From: Silvimonas sp. JCM 19000
GTDB lineage: Bacteria > Pseudomonadota > Gammaproteobacteria > Burkholderiales > Chitinibacteraceae
Assembly: GCA_001313065.1 (NCBI GenBank)
Contig: BBFD01000261.1
Location: 1 to 5,771, forward strand
Reading direction: 5' to 3'
Length of the DNA stretch: 5,771 nt
In this document: piece by piece, positions 1 through 5,620 of the stretch
Layout: each line of letters starts with the position of its first letter
How positions within the stretch are numbered: position 1 is the stretch's first letter
Notes under the pieces: model-generated
What the model saw: the letters and a program-made list of their open reading frames with translations, nothing else
What the model was told of the DNA's origin: nothing
The model's database searches: none
Translations under genes and position numbers: made by a program

Positions 1-1
1 T

Positions 2-1355
2 CGCGCGCATCCAGAACGCCATCGTGCGCGCGGCTATGTCACCACCCGCGTGCTGGCCGGCCCCCAAGAGCTCAAATCGGGCGAACTGGTGTTGACCTTG
101 ATTCCAGGCCGCATCCGCGCCATTCGCTTTGCTGAAGGCAGCAACCCGCGCGCCACGCAATTCAACGCCATGCCCGCGCGGCCCGGCGATCTGCTTAACC
201 TGCGCGATATCGAACAAGCGCTGGAGAATTTCAAACGCGTGCCCACCGTCGAGGCTGATATCCAGATCAGCCCGGCCGAAGCGCCCGATGCCCCGCCCGG
301 CCTGAGCGATCTGGTGATCAGTTGGCAACAGGGCTTTCCGTTTCGCATCAACCTGTCCGCCGATGACTCCGGCAGCAAAAGCACCGGCAAATATCAGGGC
401 AGCGTCACCGTCTCTTATGACGACTGGTGGACGCTGAATGACCTGTTTTATGCCACTTACAACCACGACCTGGGCGTCGAATCGGGCGGCCGCGGCACGC
501 GTGGTTACACCGTGCATTACGAGATTCCCTACGGCTACTGGATGCTGGGGGCCACCCGCAGCAGCTACGACTATTTCCAGTCCGTAGCCGGGGCCAGCCA
601 GACCTATATCTACAGCGGCAGCAGCCTGAACAACGAGATCAAACTCAGCCGCCTGCTCTACCGCGATGCCACTCGCAAATTCAGCCTGTACGGCCGCGCC
701 TGGACGCGCAGCTCCAGCAACTACATCGACGACACCGAAATCGGTGTGCAACGCCGCGTGATGGCGGGCTGGGACGCCGGCTTCAGCCATCGGCAAATGC
801 TGGGCAGCGCCAGCCTCGACCTGAATGGCAGCTACAAACGCGGCACCGGCGCCCATGGCTCGCTCGACGCGCCCGAGCAAGCGTTTGGCGAAGGCACCGC
901 TCGCCCGATCATCCTGAATGCCGACGCCCAACTCAACCTGCCGCTGCGCCTGCTCAAGCAAAGCCTGCGCTACAGCGCCACCTGGCGCGCGCAATGGAAC
1001 CGTACCCCGCTGGTGCCGCAAGACCGCTTCTCCATCGGCGGCCGTTACAGCGTGCGTGGCTTTGACGGCGAGCAATCGCTGTCCGCCGAACGCGGCTGGC
1101 TGTTGCGCAACGACCTCGGCTGGGCCTTGGCCAGCAGCGGCCACGAACTCTATCTCGCCTCGACACCGGCCAGGTCAGCGGCCGCAGCGCGCATCAGCTG
1201 ATCGGCCAGCGCCTGGCTGGCTATGTGCTCGGCCTGCGCGGCACTTATGGCGGCATCAATTACGACGTCTTTGCGGGCCAGCCCATCAGCAACCCCGCGG
1301 CTTTGAAACCGCCACGACCACGGCTGGCTTCAGCCTGAACTGGTCTTTTTTTGAA
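2..1355 (+). CDS. TpsB outer-membrane transporter (FhaC/ShlB/CdiB-like), 5' partial, frameshifted
   Basis: Two-partner-secretion pore that would export a TpsA/CdiA exoprotein across the outer membrane. About 450 codons are visible; family members have about 550-600, so the signal peptide, plug helix and first POTRA domain lie upstream of the window. The visible start is POTRA2-like (GYVTTRVLAG, then SGELVLTLIPGRI), followed by a 16-strand-barrel-like region rich in alternating aromatic residues, the Omp85/TpsB loop-6 motif VRGF (1052-1063) and a C-terminal strand ending NWSF with the expected terminal aromatic. The raw frame stops at 1201. Restoring one G near 33, 1157 and 1300 rejoins the reading RIQNAIVRAGYVTT, then LDTGQVSGRS, then GFETATTTAGFSL. 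The last codons fall in a seven-T run (1346-1352), where a one- or two-base length change creates TGA. Family call is firm; whether it is CdiB, FhaC or ShlB is not decided by sequence, though the downstream toxin/immunity genes favour CDI. Confidence 0.88.
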
Positions 1356-1406
1356 TGTTTGTGGTGGCTGGCGGAAATCCCGATCCGCGCGGCCAGGGTA
1401 AAGAAA

Positions 1407-1727
1407 ATGAATCAGCGTCTGCATCGTCTTGTTTTTTTAATCGCCCCCGTGGCCTGCTAATGCCCGTGGCCGAAATCAGCGTGGGCCAAAGCCGGAGCGG
1501 CGCTGGGGGGGCAGGCACAGCGGCCCCAACACGACGGTCGACGATTTTCATAAGAATGTGAAGCAGGACATTAAAGAGGTGCTTAAGCCAGGAATGAAGA
1601 AAACAGGCACCAACAATCCAGACGTAGGTAACACAAAGGATGGGAATATCGTCTTGAAAAAACCCTAAGACAGGAAAGTCAATAATCACTGACTTACCAC
1701 TCGATAACTTCGGGAAAAAAAATATGA
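1407..1727 (+). CDS. TpsA/CdiA-like exoprotein: ESPR signal start joined to a small C-terminal toxin domain (internal body missing)
   Basis: Starts 52 bases after the transporter, with AGGG (1395-1398) as a plausible ribosome site. Residues 1-28 match the extended signal peptide region of large TpsA proteins: MNQRLHRLVF, then NRPRGLLMPVAEI (family pattern MN-K/R-x-R-I/V-V-F-N-x-x-x-G-x-x-M-x-VAE). After a Gly/Ser-rich stretch (QSRSGAGG) the sequence passes directly to a domain of about 60 residues with DDFHKNVKQDIKE, NNPDVGN, GNIVLKNPKTGK and TDLPLDNF. This resembles small CdiA/Rhs C-terminal toxin domains of the FH...NPD...IVL type, recalled rather than searched; enzyme activity is unknown. 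The raw frame is broken. Shortening T7 (1432-1438) to T5, lengthening the G run (1505-1511) by one, and shortening the A runs at 1657-1662 and 1715-1722 by one each gives about 105 codons ending in TGA that overlaps the next ATG (ATGA). Normal TpsA proteins have 1000-5000 residues. Confidence 0.7.
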
Positions 1728-2111
1728 TTAATATGTACGCAACGCTAATGATTTCGGGTGAGAAGTTCGTCCCCGAAGATATATTGCACTTAGTTGAGTC
1801 TGGGGATGATGTAAATATCCGGAAAAAAAAGGTGCGCTGGGCAGTAGAGGGCGTTACAAATTCAAGCCCTTTCCAAAATCGAGCTTTCATCTCACAGGAG
1901 ATCTGCTAAGAGTGCTTGATTTTATCGAAAATATAAACGAGATTGACGTTGAATTAGACAAGAAAATCATACACATAACCGTCGCATACAAAAAAATCAA
2001 TGTAATTTCGAACTATCTCCGGAAATACTATTTAGACTATCCAGACTTGAGTTACCATTTGGCATTACTTGTTACGAAGATCAGAATCTAAGTGATGAGG
2101 GTGTACCGTAG
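1724..2111 (+). CDS. Putative immunity protein, DUF4279-like, frameshifted
   Basis: Would neutralise the toxin domain encoded immediately upstream by direct binding in the cytoplasm. It begins MINMYATLMISGEKFVPEDI and, after correction, reads IRKKGALGSRGRYKF; the SG-(E/D)-F-P-E-I start followed by R-K-K-G is what I associate with DUF4279. The raw frame stops at 1909. Reducing the A8 run (1823-1830) to A6 opens LTGDLLRVLDFIENINEID and KVINVISNYLRKYYLDYPD-like sequence as far as TAA 2089-2091 (121 residues); restoring one T near 2058-2060 instead gives FGITCYEDQNLSDEGVP and TAG 2109-2111 (128 residues), which looks more protein-like. The start could also be the ATG at 1733. ATG overlaps the corrected toxin stop (ATGA), suggesting translational coupling. 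The gene is AT-rich compared with the transporter. The family call is moderate; the role rests mainly on position. Confidence 0.6.
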
Positions 2112-2266
2112 TTCGCATCACTAACATTGAAAACATTTTCGCCGGCTTGCACCCCTTTAAGGAAGTAACGTACAAGGGCGTGGATAAATATCTATCCGTA
2201 GGCGTGGGCTCCAACGGTTTCGTTGTGCGAGCAAATCCGGTTTACACCTGGAGCAATGCAAAATGA
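2099..2266 (+). pseudogene. Orphan C-terminal toxin fragment (no start codon)
   Basis: An open frame of about 52 codons, limited upstream by TGA 2096-2098, with no credible start or ribosome site. It contains ITNIENIFAGLHPF, KEVTYKGVDKYLSVGVG and NGFVVRANPVYTWSNAK, followed by TGA 2264-2266. The short beta-rich tail, the lack of a start and the ATGA overlap with the next (immunity) gene are what displaced CdiA/Rhs toxin tails look like: kept beyond the current immunity gene and available for recombination onto the exoprotein. I do not recognise the toxin family and see no catalytic motif, so the enzymatic class is open. It begins within a few bases of the end of the first immunity gene. It could instead be the end of a longer coding frame interrupted by another indel, since the stop at 2096-2098 may itself be artefactual. 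Confidence 0.5.
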
Positions 2267-2718
2267 AAATAGATACCGCGAACGAAAACCCTAAAATTAA
2301 ATTGGAAGAAAAAAATGAGAGCCGGTGGATTTACAATTAATCAGAACAATGAACGTGAGCAATTTGAAATCATTGAAAACCCCAACCGGAGCCAGATCGA
2401 AAGCATGCTTTCAAAGCTTCAAAGTCTGATGGGGGTCCTACGGTTCACCCCCAAAACAGTCCCGGACATTGGGATTCAAGAGCTTACAATCTACGCAGAG
2501 AACGGTTTTTTTTCCTGTTAATGGCAGGAGAAATAGATGAAGACGGCGAGTACGAGGTTCTAACGGTTGACAGTCCTGCTGCGCCCAGAGAGACGATTGT
2601 AATTTTGGGAGACCGTTACCCTCGACAAGCAGCCACTAAAGATTTGAATTTAATTTTGGACATTGCGGACGAGTATTCGCGTACAGAGGCGGTCACTATA
2701 TATCCTCTGGCCCAATAA
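2263..2718 (+). CDS. Putative immunity protein, Imm1-like, frameshifted
   Basis: Would protect against the orphan toxin encoded just upstream. The chosen ATG (2263) overlaps the toxin stop TGA as ATGA in the raw sequence. The first frame (MKIDTANENPKIKLEEK) stops at 2340; shortening the A7 run before 2315 to A6 joins it to MRAGGFTINQNNEREQF. An alternative start is the ATG at 2315, with GGAAGAA ahead of it. A second break in the T8 run (2506-2513), corrected to T6, joins ELTIYAENGFF to LLMAGEIDEDGEYEVLTVD. The whole product is about 150 residues: ENPNRSQIESMLSKL helix, a strand pair ending in ENGFFLLMAG, a GEYEVL strand, and a C-terminal LNLILDIADEYSRTEAVTIY helix/strand. The order N-P-x-x-x-x-I..L, central 'NG..L...G...G.Y.V', C-terminal helix recalls Imm1 (the family that includes DddI). 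Both corrections together leave an exact multiple of three. Confidence 0.6.
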
Positions 2719-2764
2719 AGCTTTGAACAGACCTGCATTTCCGGGAACAACAAGGACGAAATGA
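2717..2764 (+). pseudogene. Possible minimal remnant of a third toxin tail
   Basis: The frame that ends in TGA 2762-2764, overlapping the ATG of the next immunity gene, reads KALNRPAFPGTTRTK between the end of the Imm1-like gene and that overlap. Toxin tails in such arrays often end this way (basic/proline-rich tail, stop within ATGA). At 15 codons it carries no domain and could be chance; the only support is its position and frame. The frame is also open upstream inside the Imm1-like gene, so the left limit is arbitrary. Confidence 0.2.
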
Positions 2765-3286
2765 TATTCGGCGACCCATACAAATTCGCGGTTATCGCAG
2801 AAAAAAGTTGATCCGTGGAGTGATAAAGATTTTCGCAACGGAATCTTTCTGTTTTCGATCGGCGGAAATATTTTTTTCCGTCGAACCTGCAAGTGATTAC
2901 ATATCATATTGACTTGGTGGGCATATCGAAAATGGGCGACACCAACAGGGATGTAGCTCAAGACCAATTTTTTGCGTCCAACTCGGGACATCTACGATGC
3001 CCTGTACGAAATCACCTATCCGCCTTTTGAATCCGATCTGGATAACGATTACACGTATTTAATAAGCACCCAGAGTTTGCAAGATGCAAAATGCGATATA
3101 TTTCTTATTCAAAGCGGTGACTTTGAAAAGATTATCTACGGCTGTGGAACATTTGGATTCTCAATTGGCGAAATAGTGCTCGAACGCGGATATTTTTCGA
3201 AGATCGCGAGTGAAATTGGCATCTATATAAAATCTGAGGATTATCTGAGTTTTTTGGTCCAAAGAAATTTAGGACGCCGAAAATGA
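2761..3286 (+). CDS. Putative immunity protein, Imm42-like, frameshifted
   Basis: Starts with ATG 2761 behind AAGGA (2752-2756). The N-terminus MIFGDPYKFAVIAEKVDPW, then DFRNGIFLFSIGGNIFPSN, matches my memory of Imm42 proteins (M-I-F-G-x-P-x-x-F-A..., N-G-x-F-x-F-x-I-x-G-x-x-x-P). The central part has RPTRDIYDALYEITYPPF and NDYTYLISTQSLQ, followed by CDIFLIQSGDFEKIIYGCG, GEIVLERGYF and a C-terminal helix. Raw frames break three times: A6 at 2801-2806 should be A5, T7 at 2871-2877 should be T5, and T6 at 2968-2973 should be T5. With those three changes the span becomes 174 codons exactly (173 residues). Only a trace of a possible toxin tail precedes it, so it is an orphan immunity gene whose cognate toxin has gone or is carried by other strains. 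Its stop overlaps an ATG (ATGA at 3283). Family call moderate, coding call good. Confidence 0.65.
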
Positions 3287-3345
3287 ATGCCCTTCCGTCA
3301 GACAAAGAAAACATGCAGGATATCGAATGCCGGACAGCTGACAGA
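3283..3345 (+). CDS. Doubtful small ORF or toxin-tail remnant
   Basis: A 20-codon ORF beginning MNALPSDKENMQDIE and ending at TAA 3343-3345. Its ATG overlaps the Imm42-like stop. Ignoring the TAA, the same frame runs on (RAPIIRKDQRP) to TGA 3382-3384, which again forms ATGA with the start of the next gene, so the 33-codon bridge is framed at both ends. A second frame here (GQLTDKERLSFVKINDH) also looks protein-like, so an indel may have cut one short gene or module tail in two. No family recognised; may be non-coding spacer. Confidence 0.25.
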
Positions 3346-3380
3346 TAAAGAGCGCCTATCATTCGTAAAGATCAACGACC

Positions 3381-4472
3381 ATGATTCAATTCACGGCTCA
3401 CTTTAAGCACGCGCAAGGCGCTCACCACCTGTTCAGAATCAACCTCATTTTCAACGGGAAGCCAGTGGTAAGCTTCATTTCCGACATGTCTGAAATTTCA
3501 TGTGCAGATCGGAAATTGAGACTCTTTCAAATGGAATCAAAAGAGTATTTTTTCGTGGTTCGGAAAAAAAATACTCTGTTATTTACCAATGACGAAGTGG
3601 GCCGAGTCCCCCCATTCGATCATCAGCAATCGCTGGAATCTTTCAGCAAGCAATTAATTGAGGGTATTTTTTATAATTCCGGACGACAACTAATTTTTTA
3701 TGATCCCAAGGGAGCCGAAATTGTCCACGATCAGTCCGGCAAAACGTCCACCTTGATTGCCGCGGTCACCCGCTTTGCGAATCATTCGCTCACAACCCAG
3801 CCGTATCCAGCAACCTTTTCCCCGCCCTCCTACACTAAGCCCAACGTCCCCAACCTCAGCGCCCCGCGCCCGTCTACCTTCATGAAAACTTCGCCCGCTC
3901 TCCCTCACCCTGGCTTTGTGCACTTCGACACTGCTAACCACCCTGCCCGCGCAGCCGCCCCGGCTGCCAGGTCCGCCAGCACGCCGAGCAGTCAGCCCAC
4001 CGTTTCGACTGCGCCGCAGTCCAGCAAGCCGTCCACCTTCGACGCCAACCCCGAGGTACAGCAGGCGGCGACGGTGTATGCGCAGAGTGCGGTGGAGCAT
4101 GCCAAAAAGTCGTTCGACATTACGCTGGATGGTTCGGAGGCCAGCATCGCCCAGGTCGAAGTGGCCTTGGGCAAGCTGCATGATTCGTATGCACAGGCGG
4201 CGCAAAAGCCGACGGATGATCAGGTGATGACGTTTGCCAAGGCATATGGCAGCTATATCGGCGAAGTGTTTCGGCGCAATCATGGCGCGGATTGGGGTTT
4301 GCTCAGTTGGGATGGCAAGGTGTTTCCGGGTTTGCGTGCCAGAACCGGGCTGGAGTTCTGGCCGTGGTTGCGGGCGTTTAACCGGATTGCGCGTGGCGCT
4401 GAAGACAACGTCAGCGATTACTATGCGTCGCTGACCAAAACCGACGCCAGCGCGCCCGCCGCGGCGCATTAA
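3381..4472 (+). CDS. Protein of unknown function, two domains with a Pro/Ser/Ala linker (363 residues)
   Basis: An uninterrupted ORF, the only long one in the window without a homopolymer break. Residues 1 to about 130 form a beta-rich domain I do not recognise (LFRINLIFNGKPVVSFIS, EYFFVVRKKNTLLF, QLIFYDPKGAEIV). About 130-215 is a linker rich in Pro, Ser, Thr and Ala. From about 220 there is a mostly helical domain: QQAATVYAQSAVEHAKKSF, SIAQVEVALGKLHDSY, then FAKAYGSYIGEVFRRNHG with DWGLLSWDG and FWPWLRAFNRI. The pattern G-x-Y-x-G-E-V-x-R-R-x-x-G-x-x-W occurs in uncharacterised bacterial proteins as I recall them; the function is unknown. There is no signal peptide or membrane segment, so it is probably cytoplasmic. 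No strong Shine-Dalgarno lies before the ATG, which follows the immunity array by about 95 bases. The first part is AT-rich, the rest GC-rich. It could be a fusion of cassette and host sequence, or an ordinary gene at the cassette edge. Confidence 0.75.
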   Translation: MIQFTAHFKHAQGAHHLFRINLIFNGKPVVSFISDMSEISCADRKLRLFQMESKEYFFVVRKKNTLLFTNDEVGRVPPFDHQQSLESFSKQLIEGIFYNSGRQLIFYDPKGAEIVHDQSGKTSTLIAAVTRFANHSLTTQPYPATFSPPSYTKPNVPNLSAPRPSTFMKTSPALPHPGFVHFDTANHPARAAAPAARSASTPSSQPTVSTAPQSSKPSTFDANPEVQQAATVYAQSAVEHAKKSFDITLDGSEASIAQVEVALGKLHDSYAQAAQKPTDDQVMTFAKAYGSYIGEVFRRNHGADWGLLSWDGKVFPGLRARTGLEFWPWLRAFNRIARGAEDNVSDYYASLTKTDASAPAAAH

Positions 4473-4508
4473 TCCACTGGCGGTGTTGCGGCTGCCAACG
4501 CTGTGCGT

Positions 4509-4543
4509 AAAAAAAAGGCGACAAGCCAGTGCTTGTCGCCTTT
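4509..4543. terminator. Bidirectional rho-independent terminator
   Basis: A perfect 9-bp stem GGCGACAAG (4517-4525) / CTTGTCGCC (4532-4540) with the 6-base loop CCAGTG. On the minus strand it is followed by a T8 tract (A8 at 4509-4516), a strong terminator for the PEP-CTERM operon. On the plus strand it is followed only by TTTG, a weaker terminator for the 3381-4472 gene. It sits in the 96-base gap between the two convergent stop codons. Confidence 0.9.
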
Positions 4544-4568
4544 GCATTTCCGCCATGCGCACTCGACT

Positions 4569-5213
4569 TTATGCGGCGCGGGTAGCCTGGTGCCCGCGCG
4601 TACGCCGTGCCATCAAGCCGACCAGCCCCAGGCCCAGCAGCGCCCACGTTTCGGCTCAGGCACTGGCGCGATATTCAGGCCGTCCAGATAAAAGTTGAAC
4701 GAGTTCAGCGAGCCGCCGTCAGCAAAAAAACTGCAAGGTGTCGATGGGCTGATCGAAGCCATCGCTGCCAGCCGGGGTAAACCATTGATATTGGGGTTGG
4801 GGATTCAGAGGATCACCGATATCCAGCGCAAAGACTGATTGCGCCACCACCACCCCATTGCGCAACCCTTTGACGAAGACCCCGCCCACCGGCGCGAAAC
4901 CTTCAAATAGCGAGGGCCCCAAGTGCGCCGACGTGAGCACAAAGGGATTAAGACCGCGCAATTCGATCGATTTCTGTGGCCAGCCGGGGCTGAGCGCTTG
5001 TGCGGCAATCGCGCCCGTCGTTGGTTGGAGGACATAGGGTCCAGAATCGCTAGCGGGCTCCAGCTGGTCGAAATAGGCAATTTCAAAACCATGTGCGATC
5101 ACAGCGACATTCAGCGGTTTGGTCACGTCATCAAAGGTGACCAGTTGCGCGTGCGCGGCCAGGCTTAGCGACAATGCGGCCACCGCGGCGGTCAATTTCA
5201 GATGCAATTTCAT
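4569..5213 (-). CDS. PEP-CTERM sorting-domain secreted protein, frameshifted
   Basis: An exported protein predicted to be processed by an exosortase and linked to extracellular polysaccharide. The start ATG (5213) has AGGAG (5221-5225) 7 bases upstream. Residues 1-22 are a signal peptide (MKLHLKLTAAVAALSLSLAAHA, cut before QLVTFDD). A beta-rich body follows, with repeated Gly/Pro turns (FEGFAPVGGVFVKGLRNG, QSVFALDIGD). The C-terminus is a PEP-CTERM signal: PVPEPETWALLGLGLVG, transmembrane stretch, then MARRTRGH basic tail and TAA 4571-4569. The raw frame stops at 4719. Reducing the A7 run (4724-4730, plus strand) by one and restoring one base near 4652 gives 214 residues in a single frame. 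Body type not recognised. The upstream small ORF overlaps its start by ATGA, and the strong terminator lies just beyond the stop. No exosortase gene is in the window. Confidence 0.85.
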
Positions 5214-5434
5214 GCGGCGGCTCCTGCGCGGATGTTTGCACGATGGGACAAAGTACGGTTGAAAGCGGCGACGCTGCCCAGCGAGCGCCACGACACATCC
5301 TGGTATTGACCGTCGGTGATCGAGGAATAGGCATACGTGCCTAAAGGCGCGGCACCGCTAGGCACCAGCGCATGGGCGCTGCCAGCGGCCCGCAGCGCCA
5401 TACCCGCTAGTGCGGGTTTGAGTATGCAAAACAT
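5210..5434 (-). CDS. Small secreted protein or truncated gene, first in the PEP-CTERM operon
   Basis: ATG 5434 is preceded by GGAGA nine bases upstream. The product has 74 residues: MFCILKPALAGMALRAAGSAHA reads as a signal peptide with an AHA cleavage site, followed by LVPSGAAPLGTYAYSS and DGQYQDVSWRSLGSVAAF. Its TGA (5212-5210) overlaps the ATG of the PEP-CTERM gene. The last dozen residues (HRANIRAGAAA) cover the downstream ribosome site and look like read-through, so the true gene may be shorter, truncated or frameshifted. The start resembles signal peptides of PEP-CTERM-type proteins, so it may be the N-terminal remnant of a related gene. An earlier in-frame ATG (5521) adds 29 residues ahead of the signal peptide and is not preferred. 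Function unknown. Confidence 0.45.
   Translation of the reverse strand: MFCILKPALAGMALRAAGSAHALVPSGAAPLGTYAYSSITDGQYQDVSWRSLGSVAAFNRTLSHRANIRAGAAA
5221..5225 (-). promoter_or_regulatory. Ribosome binding site fixing the PEP-CTERM start
   Basis: AGGAG on the minus strand, seven bases before ATG 5213. It supports this start over the in-frame upstream ATG at 5291 and the longer N-terminus it would give, because only the 5213 start puts a signal peptide at the N-terminus. The site lies inside the last codons of the upstream small ORF. Confidence 0.7.
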
Positions 5435-5620
5435 GATTTTGGGTCTCCGTGTTGGACAGGATTGAGCGGCCTGTTTTTTTAGCTGTGACCGCTTTATCGA
5501 ACACGCAAAACCTGAACTCAAGCTGACTCATTGCATATATGTATAGACAGGAGACAAACGGACAAATTGCTTGTCGCAGGCAGAGATTTATAGTGAGCCA
5601 AGTCCTGACGAGCCGGATGT
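5435..5620 (-). other. Intergenic region upstream of the PEP-CTERM operon
   Basis: No gene seen. On the minus strand there is a weak promoter-like pair ATTTGT (5567-5562) and TATACA (5545-5540), 16 bases apart, about 105 bases before the first start codon. A 5-bp inverted repeat GACAA-ATTGC-TTGTC (5561-5575) covers the putative -35 box and could be an operator or chance. No clear terminator follows the hydrolase stop. Confidence 0.3.

Larger units (their letters stand above)
1537..3750. other. AT-rich toxin/immunity module island
   Basis: From the toxin domain of the TpsA-like ORF to about residue 125 of the 363-residue protein, the sequence is visibly richer in A and T, with A- and T-ending codons and many A6-A8 and T6-T8 runs. 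Both flanks use G/C-ending codons. The left edge coincides with the switch from ESPR/glycine-rich sequence to the toxin domain. This is the composition expected of horizontally shuffled CDI modules in a GC-rich host. No insertion sequence, integrase or flanking direct repeat is seen. Confidence 0.6.

Noticed and set aside
918..1460. 180-codon plus-strand ORF overlapping the transporter
   Set aside because: Only its last part (GFETATTTAGFSLNWSF) is real, being the transporter C-terminus after two lost G bases. The rest is an out-of-frame Ala/Arg/Pro-rich shadow.
1715..1830. Homopolymer A8 tracts as phase-variation switches
   Set aside because: Attractive for surface or toxin genes, but the same length errors affect the transporter, the PEP-CTERM gene and short G runs, so sequencing error is simpler.
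1330..1890. 186-codon minus-strand ORF across the toxin and immunity genes
   Set aside because: Low-complexity antisense frame with no start context. The plus-strand frames carry family motifs.
2506..2513. Programmed frameshift at the T8 run in the Imm1-like gene
   Set aside because: No downstream pseudoknot or stem was evident, and many genes here break at similar runs.
3690..4562. 290-codon minus-strand ORF opposite the 363-residue gene
   Set aside because: Arg-rich shadow frame of GC-rich coding DNA, no domain, and it runs through the terminator hairpin. The plus-strand frame has recognisable domain patterns.
5403..5416. CCCGC-TAGT-GCGGG hairpin as a terminator or regulatory element
   Set aside because: Only a 5-bp stem followed by TTTG, and it lies within the signal-peptide codons of the small ORF. 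Likely a chance product of GC-rich coding sequence.
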